A DNA stretch of 64,000 bases from Formicarius rufipectus (lineage: Eukaryota > Chordata > Aves > Passeriformes > Formicariidae). The position numbers were made by a program, and so were the translations under genes. The stretch covers positions 94,620 to 158,619 of the forward strand of contig VXAU01001255.1 in the NCBI GenBank assembly GCA_013399695.1, read 5' to 3'. Under the pieces are notes generated by a model. The model was not told the origin of the DNA. It searched no databases and saw nothing but the letters and a program-made list of their open reading frames with translations. Each line of letters starts with the position of its first letter. The first letter of the stretch is position 1. Below are positions 1-9,303 of this stretch, piece by piece.

Positions 1-1261
1 GTTGTGCCTCTGCTGAGATACACTTTATGCCTGTTGCCTGCAAAGCAGCAGCATTGTTAGAAATACAATGTAGATTTCTACTGCTGTTCTTCACCTGGAG
101 AAAAAGTTAGGAATACCTTAATCAACATTCATAAGTGAAGATGAGACTTTTAAATTGGGCTCTCTTGTCTTGCCAGACATATTGTTTATCAAGTAAGAAA
201 TAGTAAGTGTCATCAGAACGAGCTGCAACACTGCATGGGATGAATGCTATGGAGGTCATTAATTTCAAGCCAGTCATACAAAACTTGCCTATAAACACTG
301 TATTTCAGAAGCAACTTCTTTTTTACTTTTTTCTTTTTTCTGTTCATCAAAGCTCTAACACTTTTCTTTCACAAGTTTATAGAGCATTTTATGAGTAAAG
401 AGCCTCTCCAGAGGAATATCTTTGTAGAACTGGGGGTTTCACCACATGTTTTCTCAGTCTATGTATTGCTGCTGATGAATGGCACTGGAAAAGGTGACTG
501 TAGGTCCTGGGTGAGCTGTCCAAGGAGCTTGCAGAAGATTATTCTTTGAGAACAGGTTGGGATGTAGATCATTTTCTTCATAGCAACCTGTAGGGTGCTG
601 TGTTTTGAATCTGTGTCGAAAACAATGTTGGTATTACACCAGTGTTTTAGGAACAAAGAGTTGCAGAGTGATATACTCCTTTTGTATGTTAAAGGACTGT
701 ATCTGAAAACAGATTGAGATTCATGTTAAAGTGCACCTAGAAATCAAATTATTATGCGAGAAATGAGAGCTTTGTTTGTTATTATCAAAAGGCTTAGTTT
801 TTCATTTGTGGTTTCACATGAACTCTGCATTATCTGAATTTATTAAATAACTTTAGATAACTAAGTTAGGCAGGGATTTAGATGGAATTTTGTTACTTAG
901 CATTCAATGAAAACAGTTGTGAGTCTGTACTGGATGTGTACAAAAGACTAGGGTCCGAGACTTGCATTTTAAACATGAAGTCTGCTTTGATTTAGGTAAC
1001 TGAAATACTTCTCAGTGTCTGCCAGCTCCTTTTTAACCTCCAGAAGTGGGCAGTGTGATGTCACTGGTCACAACCTGACATAATTTAATCCACTTGAATA
1101 ATGATTTAATATCTTCAGTTTAATTTTATTTGGCCTTTTAAAATATATATATTAATCTGGTATTTTCCAAAAAAAATCTTGGCCTCTCATTCATCTGTGA
1201 GACAATTATCCAGATACTTTACAAAATTGGAGTCCTGAAACTAGCTCCCAGACTATGAGGG

Positions 1262-1286
1262 GTGCTAGCTAATAGCTAGCTAGCAC
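1262..1286. repeat. perfect 9-bp inverted repeat, 7-nt loop
   Basis: The arm gtgctagct (1262-1270) is the exact reverse complement of agctagcac (1278-1286), with aatagct between them. The segment is also rich in repeated ctag units, so slippage could have produced it. No gene or promoter is visible beside it. Confidence 0.8.
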
Positions 1287-1630
1287 ATCATGCTTGTGTC
1301 ACAGGAAATGTTTTCCTCTCAAGTGAACAGCTAACGTCAGGCAATTTGTGCTGAGTTTGGCATATCTGTACATGAATCATCTTACTGTGCTACCTCACCT
1401 CAGGTCCCTGTTGTAGCAGGAAGTCAGACTTTCTAGTCTTTCCAAATACGCTGTTTTTCATCAGGTTAATTTCAAACCAATTTTATCTGAGGGTTTTGTT
1501 TTTTTCTCTAAGCAGCTAGTCTCTGGAGTAGATTTATGACTCCAAGTACGAATAACCCCATCTTAGGTGAGAAGATGGACTCTTCCAAGCATATTACTGT
1601 TTATATAACTTTGAAAGTTCTCAGAAACAC

Positions 1631-1677
1631 TCTCCTCTCCCTCTCTCTCTCTGTCTCTCTCTCTCCCTCTCCTCTCT
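1631..1677. repeat. CT-rich microsatellite
   Basis: Imperfect (CT)n/(CCTCT)n pyrimidine tract on the plus strand, interrupted by single G and C changes. No function can be read from it. Confidence 0.85.
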
Positions 1678-1980
1678 TACACTGTAAGATACCACAAAGA
1701 TTTTAATGTTGCAATTATAAAGCTATTTAACTTTCACATATTCTCAGGAGACTGGATAGGTTCCATATATAGCATTCTATCTGTGAATTGCTTGATTCAA
1801 ACCCTGTCTCTTTTTAATTAAGTTTTAAAGTAGAAGGCCATGATTAAACCTTCTCAGACTAGGACTCAGGACATCATTTTCCCAAGTTTTTTCTAGCTAA
1901 TACCTGCTTAAGCTTAGGATAATATTTCTATTGTAAGTCCCATGAAGTTTAATGAGAGTTTCTTTAAAATCTGAGTCATT

Positions 1981-2545
1981 ATTGTTTAACCCCAAGCAAC
2001 ACTGAGTCCCACACAGTTCAGTGCTCACTTCCCCATGAGATGAGAGAGAGAATCAGAAGAGTAAAAGTGAAAAAACTTGTGGGCTGAGATAAGAACAGTT
2101 GAACAACCGAAATGAAACAAAATAATATTATTAATAATTGCAAAGAAGAGGAGAATAACAGAAAGAAGTAGAAATAAAACCTAAGAAAAACCACTGCTCA
2201 CTAGCAACCAAGCTGTGCCCAGGCTGCTCCTGACAGTGGCCCTCCAGACAGCTTCCCTCCTTGTTTATATACTGAACATGAGACATCACAGGGTGTAGAA
2301 TATCCCTTTGTCCGGTTCAGATGAACTGCCTCAGCCCTGTTCCCTCCCAGCTTGTTTTGTACCCCTTGCCTTATTGCTGTCAGGGCAGCATTAGAAGGAG
2401 AAATGTCCTCAACTTGAGAGAAAGGATTGCTCATCAAGAACTGAAATCACAGTGTGTTACCAACACTAACCACATTCTAAGTCCAAATCACAGCAATGTA
2501 CCAAATACTTGGAAGAAAATTAGCTCTTTCCCAGATATAAGATTT
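1981..2545 (-). mobile_element. avian endogenous retrovirus solo LTR, family A
   Basis: Read on the minus strand it has the order of a common avian LTR that recurs in this window: a start resembling the tggctgggatagagttaa motif (complement at about 2518-2540), a ggatattc block (complement at about 2295-2302), a TATA-type box (complement of gtttatatac at 2263-2272), and a GC-rich end with a ggttaaac-like terminus near 1985. No retroviral gene lies beside it, so it is a solo LTR. Ends are approximate and I could not see a clear target duplication. The family assignment rests on shared motifs with the copies at about 29.9, 43.1 and 55.6 kb and on recall of avian repeats; ERVL-like class is inference. 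Confidence 0.8.
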
Positions 2546-2551
2546 CTTTTC

Positions 2552-2632
2552 TTTTTTTCTTTTTCTTCTATTAANNNNNNNNNNNNNNNNNNNNNAAAAA
2601 AAAAAAAAGAAAAAAGAAGAAAAAGAATTGTT
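2552..2632. other. 21-base assembly gap inside pyrimidine then purine tracts
   Basis: Ns occupy 2575-2595. The left flank is almost pure T/C and the right flank almost pure A/G with similarly spaced interruptions, so the flanks are roughly reverse complements of each other. The 122-residue open frame that runs through the Ns is not a gene. Confidence 0.9.
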
Positions 2633-3847
2633 TACAGATGTTGTGGCTGCAGAGAGAAACAGGAAAAAAAAATCAATACTTCCAGGTGAATCTGCTGTTT
2701 GGATTTTTGGGGTTTTTCTTGCTTCTGTTTTGTTTTGGGGAGTTTTTTTGTGTTTGTTTGGGGTTCATTAGTTTGGGTTTCTGTTTTGTTTTGTATTTAA
2801 TCAGATCACTATATTTACAGCATAAATAGAGTACATAAATTTTAAAAATTGTTCTTCCTTGTTACTGCCTTTCATTTTCTCCTAGCAAAATCTTTATTCC
2901 TGATTAAAGCATTAAAGAATTTTTCCCCCAAAATTTTCCTTAGATTGAGATAGATTTGTTTCCCAGATAGCCTTTCTCTTTAACATTAATGCAGCTCACA
3001 TCCTCCATGTATATCCAAGAGTGTATTCTAATTTAATCTAATAATTTTTAATAATTACTTTAACTAGCTAGTATGATGTTTCCATCAACATTTTTTCTTG
3101 GTGATTTCTGATTTTCTGTAGTACATTTCCTTGCTAAGGTTTATATATTAATTTTGAAGTGTTAAAGGAAATTCCTCAATGTCCTGTAACTCAAAAATTG
3201 CTTTTGAACAAATTCTTCTTCAAGATTCAGTATTATTCCACTGTGAATTTATTACATGTGTATTATATTATTATGCACATATTGCATGCACATACAAATA
3301 GTTCAACACAAGAATACTTGGATTTTTTTCCTTTTTCTTAGGTCCTTCAGTACACTTCTTTTTTTGCATATATAGAAGACAAGAAGTTCATTGCAATATA
3401 AGTAGGAGACAAATTTTGAGCCCTAGTCTTAAAGCAGCATCTGAGTAAAAAATTCAGCTTACAGATGTTTGTTTTACCTTTTCTTCTGAATTAAAATTGA
3501 ATTGCATATCCTGTGTTGAGGCTTATCTTTCTCCCCTCAAAAAAAAAAAAAATACATGTAAGTTTTTCAGGTTTTTTCTTTACTTGTTTGTTTCTTTGTT
3601 TCTAAAAGAGGGCTAGATTATTCACTGGATGAATGAAATCAATAGCTCTGAATTAGACTATAAAAATACAACCATTTATCACTCAGTGTTCACTAGAAAG
3701 TACATGAACCAGAGTTTTCAAACAAACAAACAAACAAATGAAAATCAATCTGAACCTTGGTGAAAGATTTATTAAACTTGGTAAGTTCTGTTGACATTTA
3801 CCAAATTATCTGCTTTTGGATAAATTCCATAAGTTTATGAAATACCA
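2596..3847. other. non-coding stretch with simple sequence
   Basis: After the gap there is an A-rich run, then a G/T-rich low-complexity zone (about 2690-2800) that yields a meaningless hydrophobic open frame, a 13-base A run near 3540, and a (CAAA)n run at about 3719-3739. No gene seen. Confidence 0.6.
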
Positions 3848-4670
3848 TGAGCTGAGAGCTGTGATAAGACAGAGCAGAGATGCCTCAGTAAGGTTTGCAG
3901 AGCAGTCCAACAGAGGTGACATTGCAGTGTGTGTTCTGTAGGCCACCTGAGCAGAAGTAAACAAGAGACCTACAGCAGAGAGGTCAAGGTCTGTTTCTCA
4001 TGGGGAACTTCAATCACCTCAATACACATTGACAGGACAGCACAACATGGCATAAACCACCCTGGAGGTTCCTGACATGCATCAATGACAACTTCCTAAC
4101 CCAAGAGACACCACAGTTATGAGGAGAAGTGCTGTATCTCATATTTCCCAACAAGGAAGGGCTTGTTGGGGATATGGATGCAAAAGGCAGGCTGGGCTGC
4201 CTTGGCCATGTCATGGTGGAGTTCAGGATCCTGAGGGCAGAAAGGAGATTAAAAAGAAATCTCACAGCTCTGGGCTACAGAAGAGCAGACTTTGGCCTTT
4301 TCAAAGAGCTGCTTGAAGGAATGTGATTGGATAAGGTCATAGATAGAAAACAGGTTAATATTAAAAGATTAAATCCTTCTAGACCAAGAAAGCTCCATCC
4401 TAACAAAAGTCAGGGAAAACAGTCAGGAGGCCTGCATGGATGGTGGAAATACTCAGGTTCAGTAAAAATTCACATAGAGGGTTGATAACTCAGGGAGTAT
4501 AGATAAATGGCCTGAGCATTTAGAGGCACAGACACAGAGAACAAAACCCATCTTGAGCTGAATCTGTTGAGAGAAGAGAAGGCAACAAGATCTTCTGTAA
4601 GTATGTAAGTGGCAAAAGGAAAGCCAAGGAAAATCTGGGCACACTGATGGAAGAGGTAGGAGACCTCATG

Positions 4671-4679
4671 ACACTGGAC
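4671..4679. repeat. left copy of 9-bp target-site duplication
   Basis: acactggac here is repeated exactly at 5144-5152. Removing 4680-5152 rejoins the CR1 reading frame (DLMTLD to IGKAELLN), which proves both the duplication and the insertion boundaries. Confidence 0.93.
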
Positions 4680-4847
4680 GTTGTTGTTGTTGTTGGCTGG
4701 ACTTCGCAAACGAAGACCCTGGGATAAGCCTGCACAATGGATGTTTTAGGTGAGGCACAGTGTGCGCGGAACTGGCCCCACCCCCTTTACTCCTGAGGTT
4801 CATATTGCCACGGTTGAGCAGCTCGGACGGCGACAGCGAGTTCCTCG

Positions 4848-4858
4848 GGATTCGAACT
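4848..4858 (-). promoter_or_regulatory. pol III B box of the SINE
   Basis: On the minus strand agttcgaatcc, which fits the B-box consensus GWTCRANNC. In a SINE this would recruit TFIIIC from within the transcript. Confidence 0.85.
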
Positions 4859-4905
4859 GGTGTCCTCCTCAGAGGAGGAGTCGGCTCCAGAGGCGGGGGC
4901 CTACG

Positions 4906-4916
4906 CCACTCGGCCA
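4906..4916 (-). promoter_or_regulatory. pol III A box of the SINE
   Basis: On the minus strand tggccgagtgg, identical to the A box of many tRNA-Leu and tRNA-Ser genes. Its distance to the B box is that of a tRNA with a long variable arm. Confidence 0.85.
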
Positions 4917-4944
4917 ACGCCCGCCGCCTCTCAAGTTAATCTCA

Positions 4945-4975
4945 AATGTTAATCTGTTAATCTCAGATTAACATT
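4945..4975. repeat. perfect 12-bp inverted repeat inside the SINE insertion
   Basis: aatgttaatctg (4945-4956) and cagattaacatt (4964-4975) are exact reverse complements separated by ttaatct. It sits between the tRNA-like head and the unassigned leading part of the inserted sequence. Confidence 0.95.
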
Positions 4976-5143
4976 AAGGAAAAAAACCCCAACAAACAGA
5001 AAAGCAATAATGTCAGGTTGTTGAGCAATCCTGGGAGCCCACGTGGGTCAGAGCACCAGGGAAAGACCTCGCCTTGTCCTCTCTGCCACCGAATGACACA
5101 AACGTGGCACTGCAGCCACACCTGCGACACGAGCTGGGGCAGA

Positions 5144-5152
5144 ACACTGGAC
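5144..5152. repeat. right copy of 9-bp target-site duplication
   Basis: Exact repeat of 4671-4679. CR1 coding sequence resumes here as TLDIGKAELLNAFF. Confidence 0.93.
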
Positions 5153-6710
5153 ATAGGAAAGGCTGAATTACTTAATGCTTTCTTTCCCTCAGTCTTTGTG
5201 AGAAAGACTGGTCTGCCAGCATCTCAGGTCCCAGAGAAAGGAAGAGAAAGATTGGAGAAAGGAAGATGTGTCCTTGGTATAACAATATCAGGTCAAGCAA
5301 CTCATCTGTACATTAGTAAGTTCATGGACACTGATGGCATGCACCTATAAATACTGGGGGAATTGGATGATGATGATGCTTCAAGGCTACTCTCAATAAC
5401 ATTTGAAAGACCATTGTGACTGGGAGAAGTGCCCGAAGACAGGAGTTAAGCAAATATCACACTTACCTTCAAAAATAAGACGAAGGAGAGCTCAGGGTAC
5501 TACAGGCTGATTAGCCTCACCTTGATCCCCAGCAAAGTGATAGAGCAACCAGTTCTGGAAACCATTTCTAGGCATGTACATGAAGGACGCAAAAGTCAAG
5601 AGCAGTCAGCACTGTGCCTTCGCCAAGGGAAAGCCATTCTTGAACAACCTGATAAACTTCTATGATGAAATGACCAGCCTCATAGACAAGGTGAGAGCAG
5701 CAGATATTCTCTACCTTGACTTCAGTAAGGTACTGTCTGTTGTTAAGATATAGAGAAGCTGTTGGCAAATTGGCTGTGTGAGCAGACAGTGAGGGGGATT
5801 GAAAACTGCCTGAATAACTGGACTCAGAGAATGGTGATCAGTGACTCAAAGTCTGTTTGGAGGCCAGTGACTGGCAGTGTACCTCAGGGGTCAGTACTGG
5901 CTTCAGTTCAGTTCAATATCTTGAAGAATATTCTTGATGATGAGGCAGTTTGCTGATGACATCAAACTGGGAGGAGAGGCTGATATGCCAGAGGCAACTC
6001 AAACTGGAGAAGTGTAACAGTGAACCCCCTGAAGTTCATAAATAAGAAGTGCGACGTTCTGCACATAAGAAGGTACCAGGCACTGGTAAGTGCTTGGGGC
6101 TCACCCAACTGGGAAGCATCTTTGCCAAAAAGACCTGGGGGTCGTACTGGTGGACACTAGGCTGTGCAGGAGCCAGAAATGTGCCTCAGCACAAAGATGG
6201 TGAGTGGTATCTTGCATTGCATTAGAAATGTTACTGCAGCTCAGAGCAGGCAATCCTTCCTCTAAGCAAAGGTGAGGCCACAGCAGAGGAGCTGTGTTCA
6301 GTCCTGAGCTCCTCAGCACAGCAGACATGGACACCCAGAATAGAGCCCAGCAAAGAGAGGGTTGTTAGGATGATGAAGGGACTGGAGTACCACTCCAATG
6401 AGGAAAAGCAGGGAGAGCTGGGACTGTTCAGATCAGAGAAGAGAAGGCTCAAGGGAAAACTATTCATGTGCACAAATACCTGAGGGAGCATAGAAGAGTG
6501 TGACAGGCTTTTTTTTTCAGTAGTGCCCAAAGACAGGACTACAGACAATGGAGACAAATTGAAATGCAGGAATTTCCCTTTGAACATCATGATGTTCTTT
6601 TTAACTGGAAGGGTGACTGAGCACCAGCATGGACTGCTCAGGTGGGTTAGATAACCTGGTCTTGATGAACGTGGTCTCACAGGAAAATAATTTGAACCCA
6701 GGTGTCCAAA

Positions 6711-9111
6711 GATAGATATATTGAAACAATAAAGCAAGAGTTTTGCCTTACAGAATCACATAGACTTTAAAGTATTGTTAAAACTGTAGAATTCTGCAAT
6801 ATATATGCTACTGCTTACTGAAGTGGAGGATTATTTAGTAGTGTGTTTATATTCCAACTCACCACAGTAAACTTTAAACTGAATAAGTTTTCACTTTTAA
6901 GCAAATGGCTTATTCAGAATGGTGAAATTAATAATGTGCATGGATATTCTCGTTCCAGGGAAATGACTTTACATAAGTGCTTTGACTTTTAAAGTGGTAT
7001 TTATTTAAATTGCACTTTCTACACATAGAATTTTGAAGCTTTTTTGAATAATCGCTTTCTTCTGTACTTTACTTCTGGGGGTTTTTTTTGTTTGTTTGTT
7101 CTTGGGTTTTTGGTCATTTTTGGGGGGGCGGGAAGTTGCTTTGTTTTGTTTTCCTCCTGACTGAAGTTTTATTCTGAAATTGTCAGTTTGGTCAAGGTTC
7201 TTTGCTTTGCTATGATATGAATGTTTTCTTTAGCAATTATTGTACTGAATTTATAATGCTGTTATATAATTCAACATAGAGTTTGATTTGAAGGAGTTCT
7301 AGCAGTGAAGGAAATTCTTTAATAGATTAAGAGATTTTGAATATATTTAAACAATTTGACTGAGTCATCAACCTTGCAACAGTTTCCTGATAATTTTCTG
7401 TCTTTAAGAAGAATTTGGCATAAGTTTAGGATATTTACATTATCAGGATTTCTATTTCAGAACTCTTCAGCTTCAGCTAGCTATTTATAGTTAGTTGCTT
7501 TGATGAACAGCATTTGTTTATTTTCTTAGGCCATTATGCAGGTTCAAAATGTGTTCCAATCCCACGCCCCACTTCATATTTTTATATGGCTTCCCTCAGC
7601 CTTTACTTGGATTTCCAGAAACTGCCTTTGATTACCAAGACAAATGTGACAGATTGCCATAGTGGGTGGGTAGGAAGGGAAAATTATATACACTTTGTAT
7701 GTGAGGAACACTGAGAAAATGCAAGATCTGCAATGCATTGGACCTCAGATCCTAAAGCTTTTAATCTCTAGGCTTAAAAATAGTCTTAAATTTTTTTTTT
7801 TTAATAGAATCTTCCTAAAATGTGATAGCCTGACTATACTAATTTGTTTCAGGAATCAGTCTGAAAAAATATGATTTAACTGCCTTCAGGTATCCTGGAC
7901 CATGACAGGTATCCTTCACTGGTGTGGAGAGGAAAAACTGTGGACTCTGAAGTTTCCCTACAGAACTAGCCCCTACAGAAGAGACTAATACATGTTATGC
8001 TAAGCTTTCCTTAAAAGTCTTGTGAAGTACTCCAGTCCCTACAAAAATAAATATTCTACCAAGTTCCAGGACTCAATTGCTCAGATTTTTCACTCAGTAG
8101 TATGAGATCTGAAGTATTTCAGTCAGAGAACTTTGAAATGCTGTAGATAAGTCTACAAAAGTGAGACCACCTAAGATGTTTAGTGCACTGACATAACCTT
8201 TTAAACATCTATGAAATGAGCAGGACAAACCGATTTTGTCTAAGTTTTATTATTTTTACTACATGGCATATGGAGATGTGTCATACTTCACAAACTAAAA
8301 GGCAGCATATAAATAATTGCTCTCAATGGATGAGCTTTGTGAGCCAAAATCATTACTTTGAGACATCAGCATCCAGTTTCAAATGGAGATGTTGATGAAA
8401 TATCATTTTGTACTTGAAAAAGCTTTAAAACAAAATATATCATATGCAGAGAATAGTGCATGTTTGACTTTTACTCTGTTTTTGCGATGATCCCATCAAC
8501 TTCTGTCTTCTGGTTTTACTTATTTGTTTTATTTAATAATTTTTAGAAAGATTAACATTAACCTTCTCTTCTCAGATGTCAAGCTTTCATTATATGTCAA
8601 GAAACTCACCTGAATAAAAGTGCAAAAGGATATAAATGGTGGTTTATTTTCACTCAAAATTAATGTGCTTTTTTTCAGAAATCCACCAAAGTTGTCCTTC
8701 GACATAGGAAAAAAACAATATATTTTAGCTGTCACAATGATAGCAATACAAATGTTAAATTTCATTACTTTAATGATATTCTGTGTCAGATAAAGGTCTT
8801 AAAGAAAAAAATTTAAAAACTCTAGCACAGGGGAGTGTAGGTGAATGTTAGCAATTTCTATTTACAAAAAAATTAGGACAGCCTTAATTTGGGTGGATTT
8901 TCCACCCATTTTCCACAAGGAAGTCAAGATTTGTAAAAAGTTTTTTAGTCTTCTTCATGAAGAACCTATGTTGCAAATACTCCTCCTAAACATCCATTAG
9001 GCACTAGGATGTGAACATAGAATATCTTCAGATCTGGATATTTTGTACACCTAACACGAAATCGAGGGATAAGCGTTATTTAAAACCAGAAATAAGAAGA
9101 GACTAAATTTC
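6711..9111. other. non-coding AT-rich stretch
   Basis: Contains a G/T-rich low-complexity patch at about 7073-7150 and a T run near 7790-7803. The rest shows no repeat or gene that I recognise. Confidence 0.6.
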
Positions 9112-9303
9112 ATGGAATCACAGTCAGAGAATAGGCTGAATTTGAAGGAACCATAAAGACCATCAAGTCCTTTAGCCCTGCACAGGACAGTTCACAAGAC
9201 TCACACCAGGTGTCTGAGTGTGTCATACAAATGCTTCTTTAACTCTATTAGGCTTGGTGCTGCGACCACTGCCCCGAGGAGCCTGTCCCAGTGTCCAGCT
9301 TGA
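9112..9303 (-). mobile_element. CR1 LINE 3'-end fragment
   Basis: The plus strand reads as the reverse complement of a CR1 3' end: a degenerate octamer tail (catggaatcacagtcagaga), then the accataaagaccatcaagtc block, and ggcttggtgctgcgaccact with gaggagcctgtcccagt downstream. Only the last 190 bases or so of the element are present, the usual outcome of aborted reverse transcription. Confidence 0.85.

Larger units (their letters stand above)
1..1980. other. non-coding AT-rich stretch, no gene seen
   Basis: No frame carries a recognisable protein; the open frames are short and low in complexity. The only structured parts I see are a perfect inverted repeat near 1262-1286 and a CT-rich microsatellite near 1631-1677, both listed separately. 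The part around 430-660 is somewhat less AT-rich but matches nothing I recognise. Confidence 0.6.
4680..5143 (-). mobile_element. tRNA-derived SINE with (AAC)n tail, full insertion of 464 bp
   Basis: This is a non-autonomous retroposon. Read on the minus strand (5143 down to 4680) it has a 168-nt leading part of unknown origin (5143-4976), a perfect 12-bp hairpin (4975-4945), a tRNA-like head of class II type (about 4924-4840) with A box tggccgagtgg and B box agttcgaatcc about 48 nt apart, a unique body, a small hairpin cttcg/cgaag (4702-4715), and a 3' tail of five AAC units (4680-4694). The T-stem does not pair and the arms are imperfect, so it is not a working tRNA gene. The A-box sequence matches tRNA-Leu/Ser, and a variable-arm-like palindrome (4863-4879) also fits a class II tRNA. 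It is flanked by an exact 9-bp duplication inside CR1. The microsatellite tail suggests mobilisation by an RTE-type LINE rather than CR1; that is inference. I cannot name the family. Confidence 0.85.
3848..6710 (+). mobile_element. CR1 LINE, 5'-truncated and decayed, interrupted by a SINE
   Basis: Conceptual translation in shifting frames follows the CR1 ORF2 polyprotein: endonuclease C-terminal part (a GNFNH-like segment near 4000, then NKEGLVGD near 4150, MVEFRILRAERR near 4215 and RRADFGLFKELL near 4290), a linker ending DLMTLD/IGKAELLNAFF that is split by the insertion at 4680-5143, then reverse transcriptase (DPGNYRPVSLT-type region near 5500, YLDFSK near 5715, the catalytic QFADDIKLG at about 5946-5970), and the C-terminal region to about 6700. 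Numerous stops and frameshifts show it is dead. The endonuclease SDH position reads LGH. The start lies near 3850, where the CR1-like sequence begins; a clean octamer tail is not visible, so the 3' end is approximate. Confidence 0.9.

Noticed and set aside
4840..4924. Candidate tRNA gene on the minus strand
   Set aside because: A and B boxes are good, but the T-stem and acceptor stem do not pair and the sequence is part of a retroposed unit with tail and target duplication.
6231..6737. 168-residue minus-strand open frame
   Set aside because: It is antisense to the CR1 3' region and has no recognisable domain.
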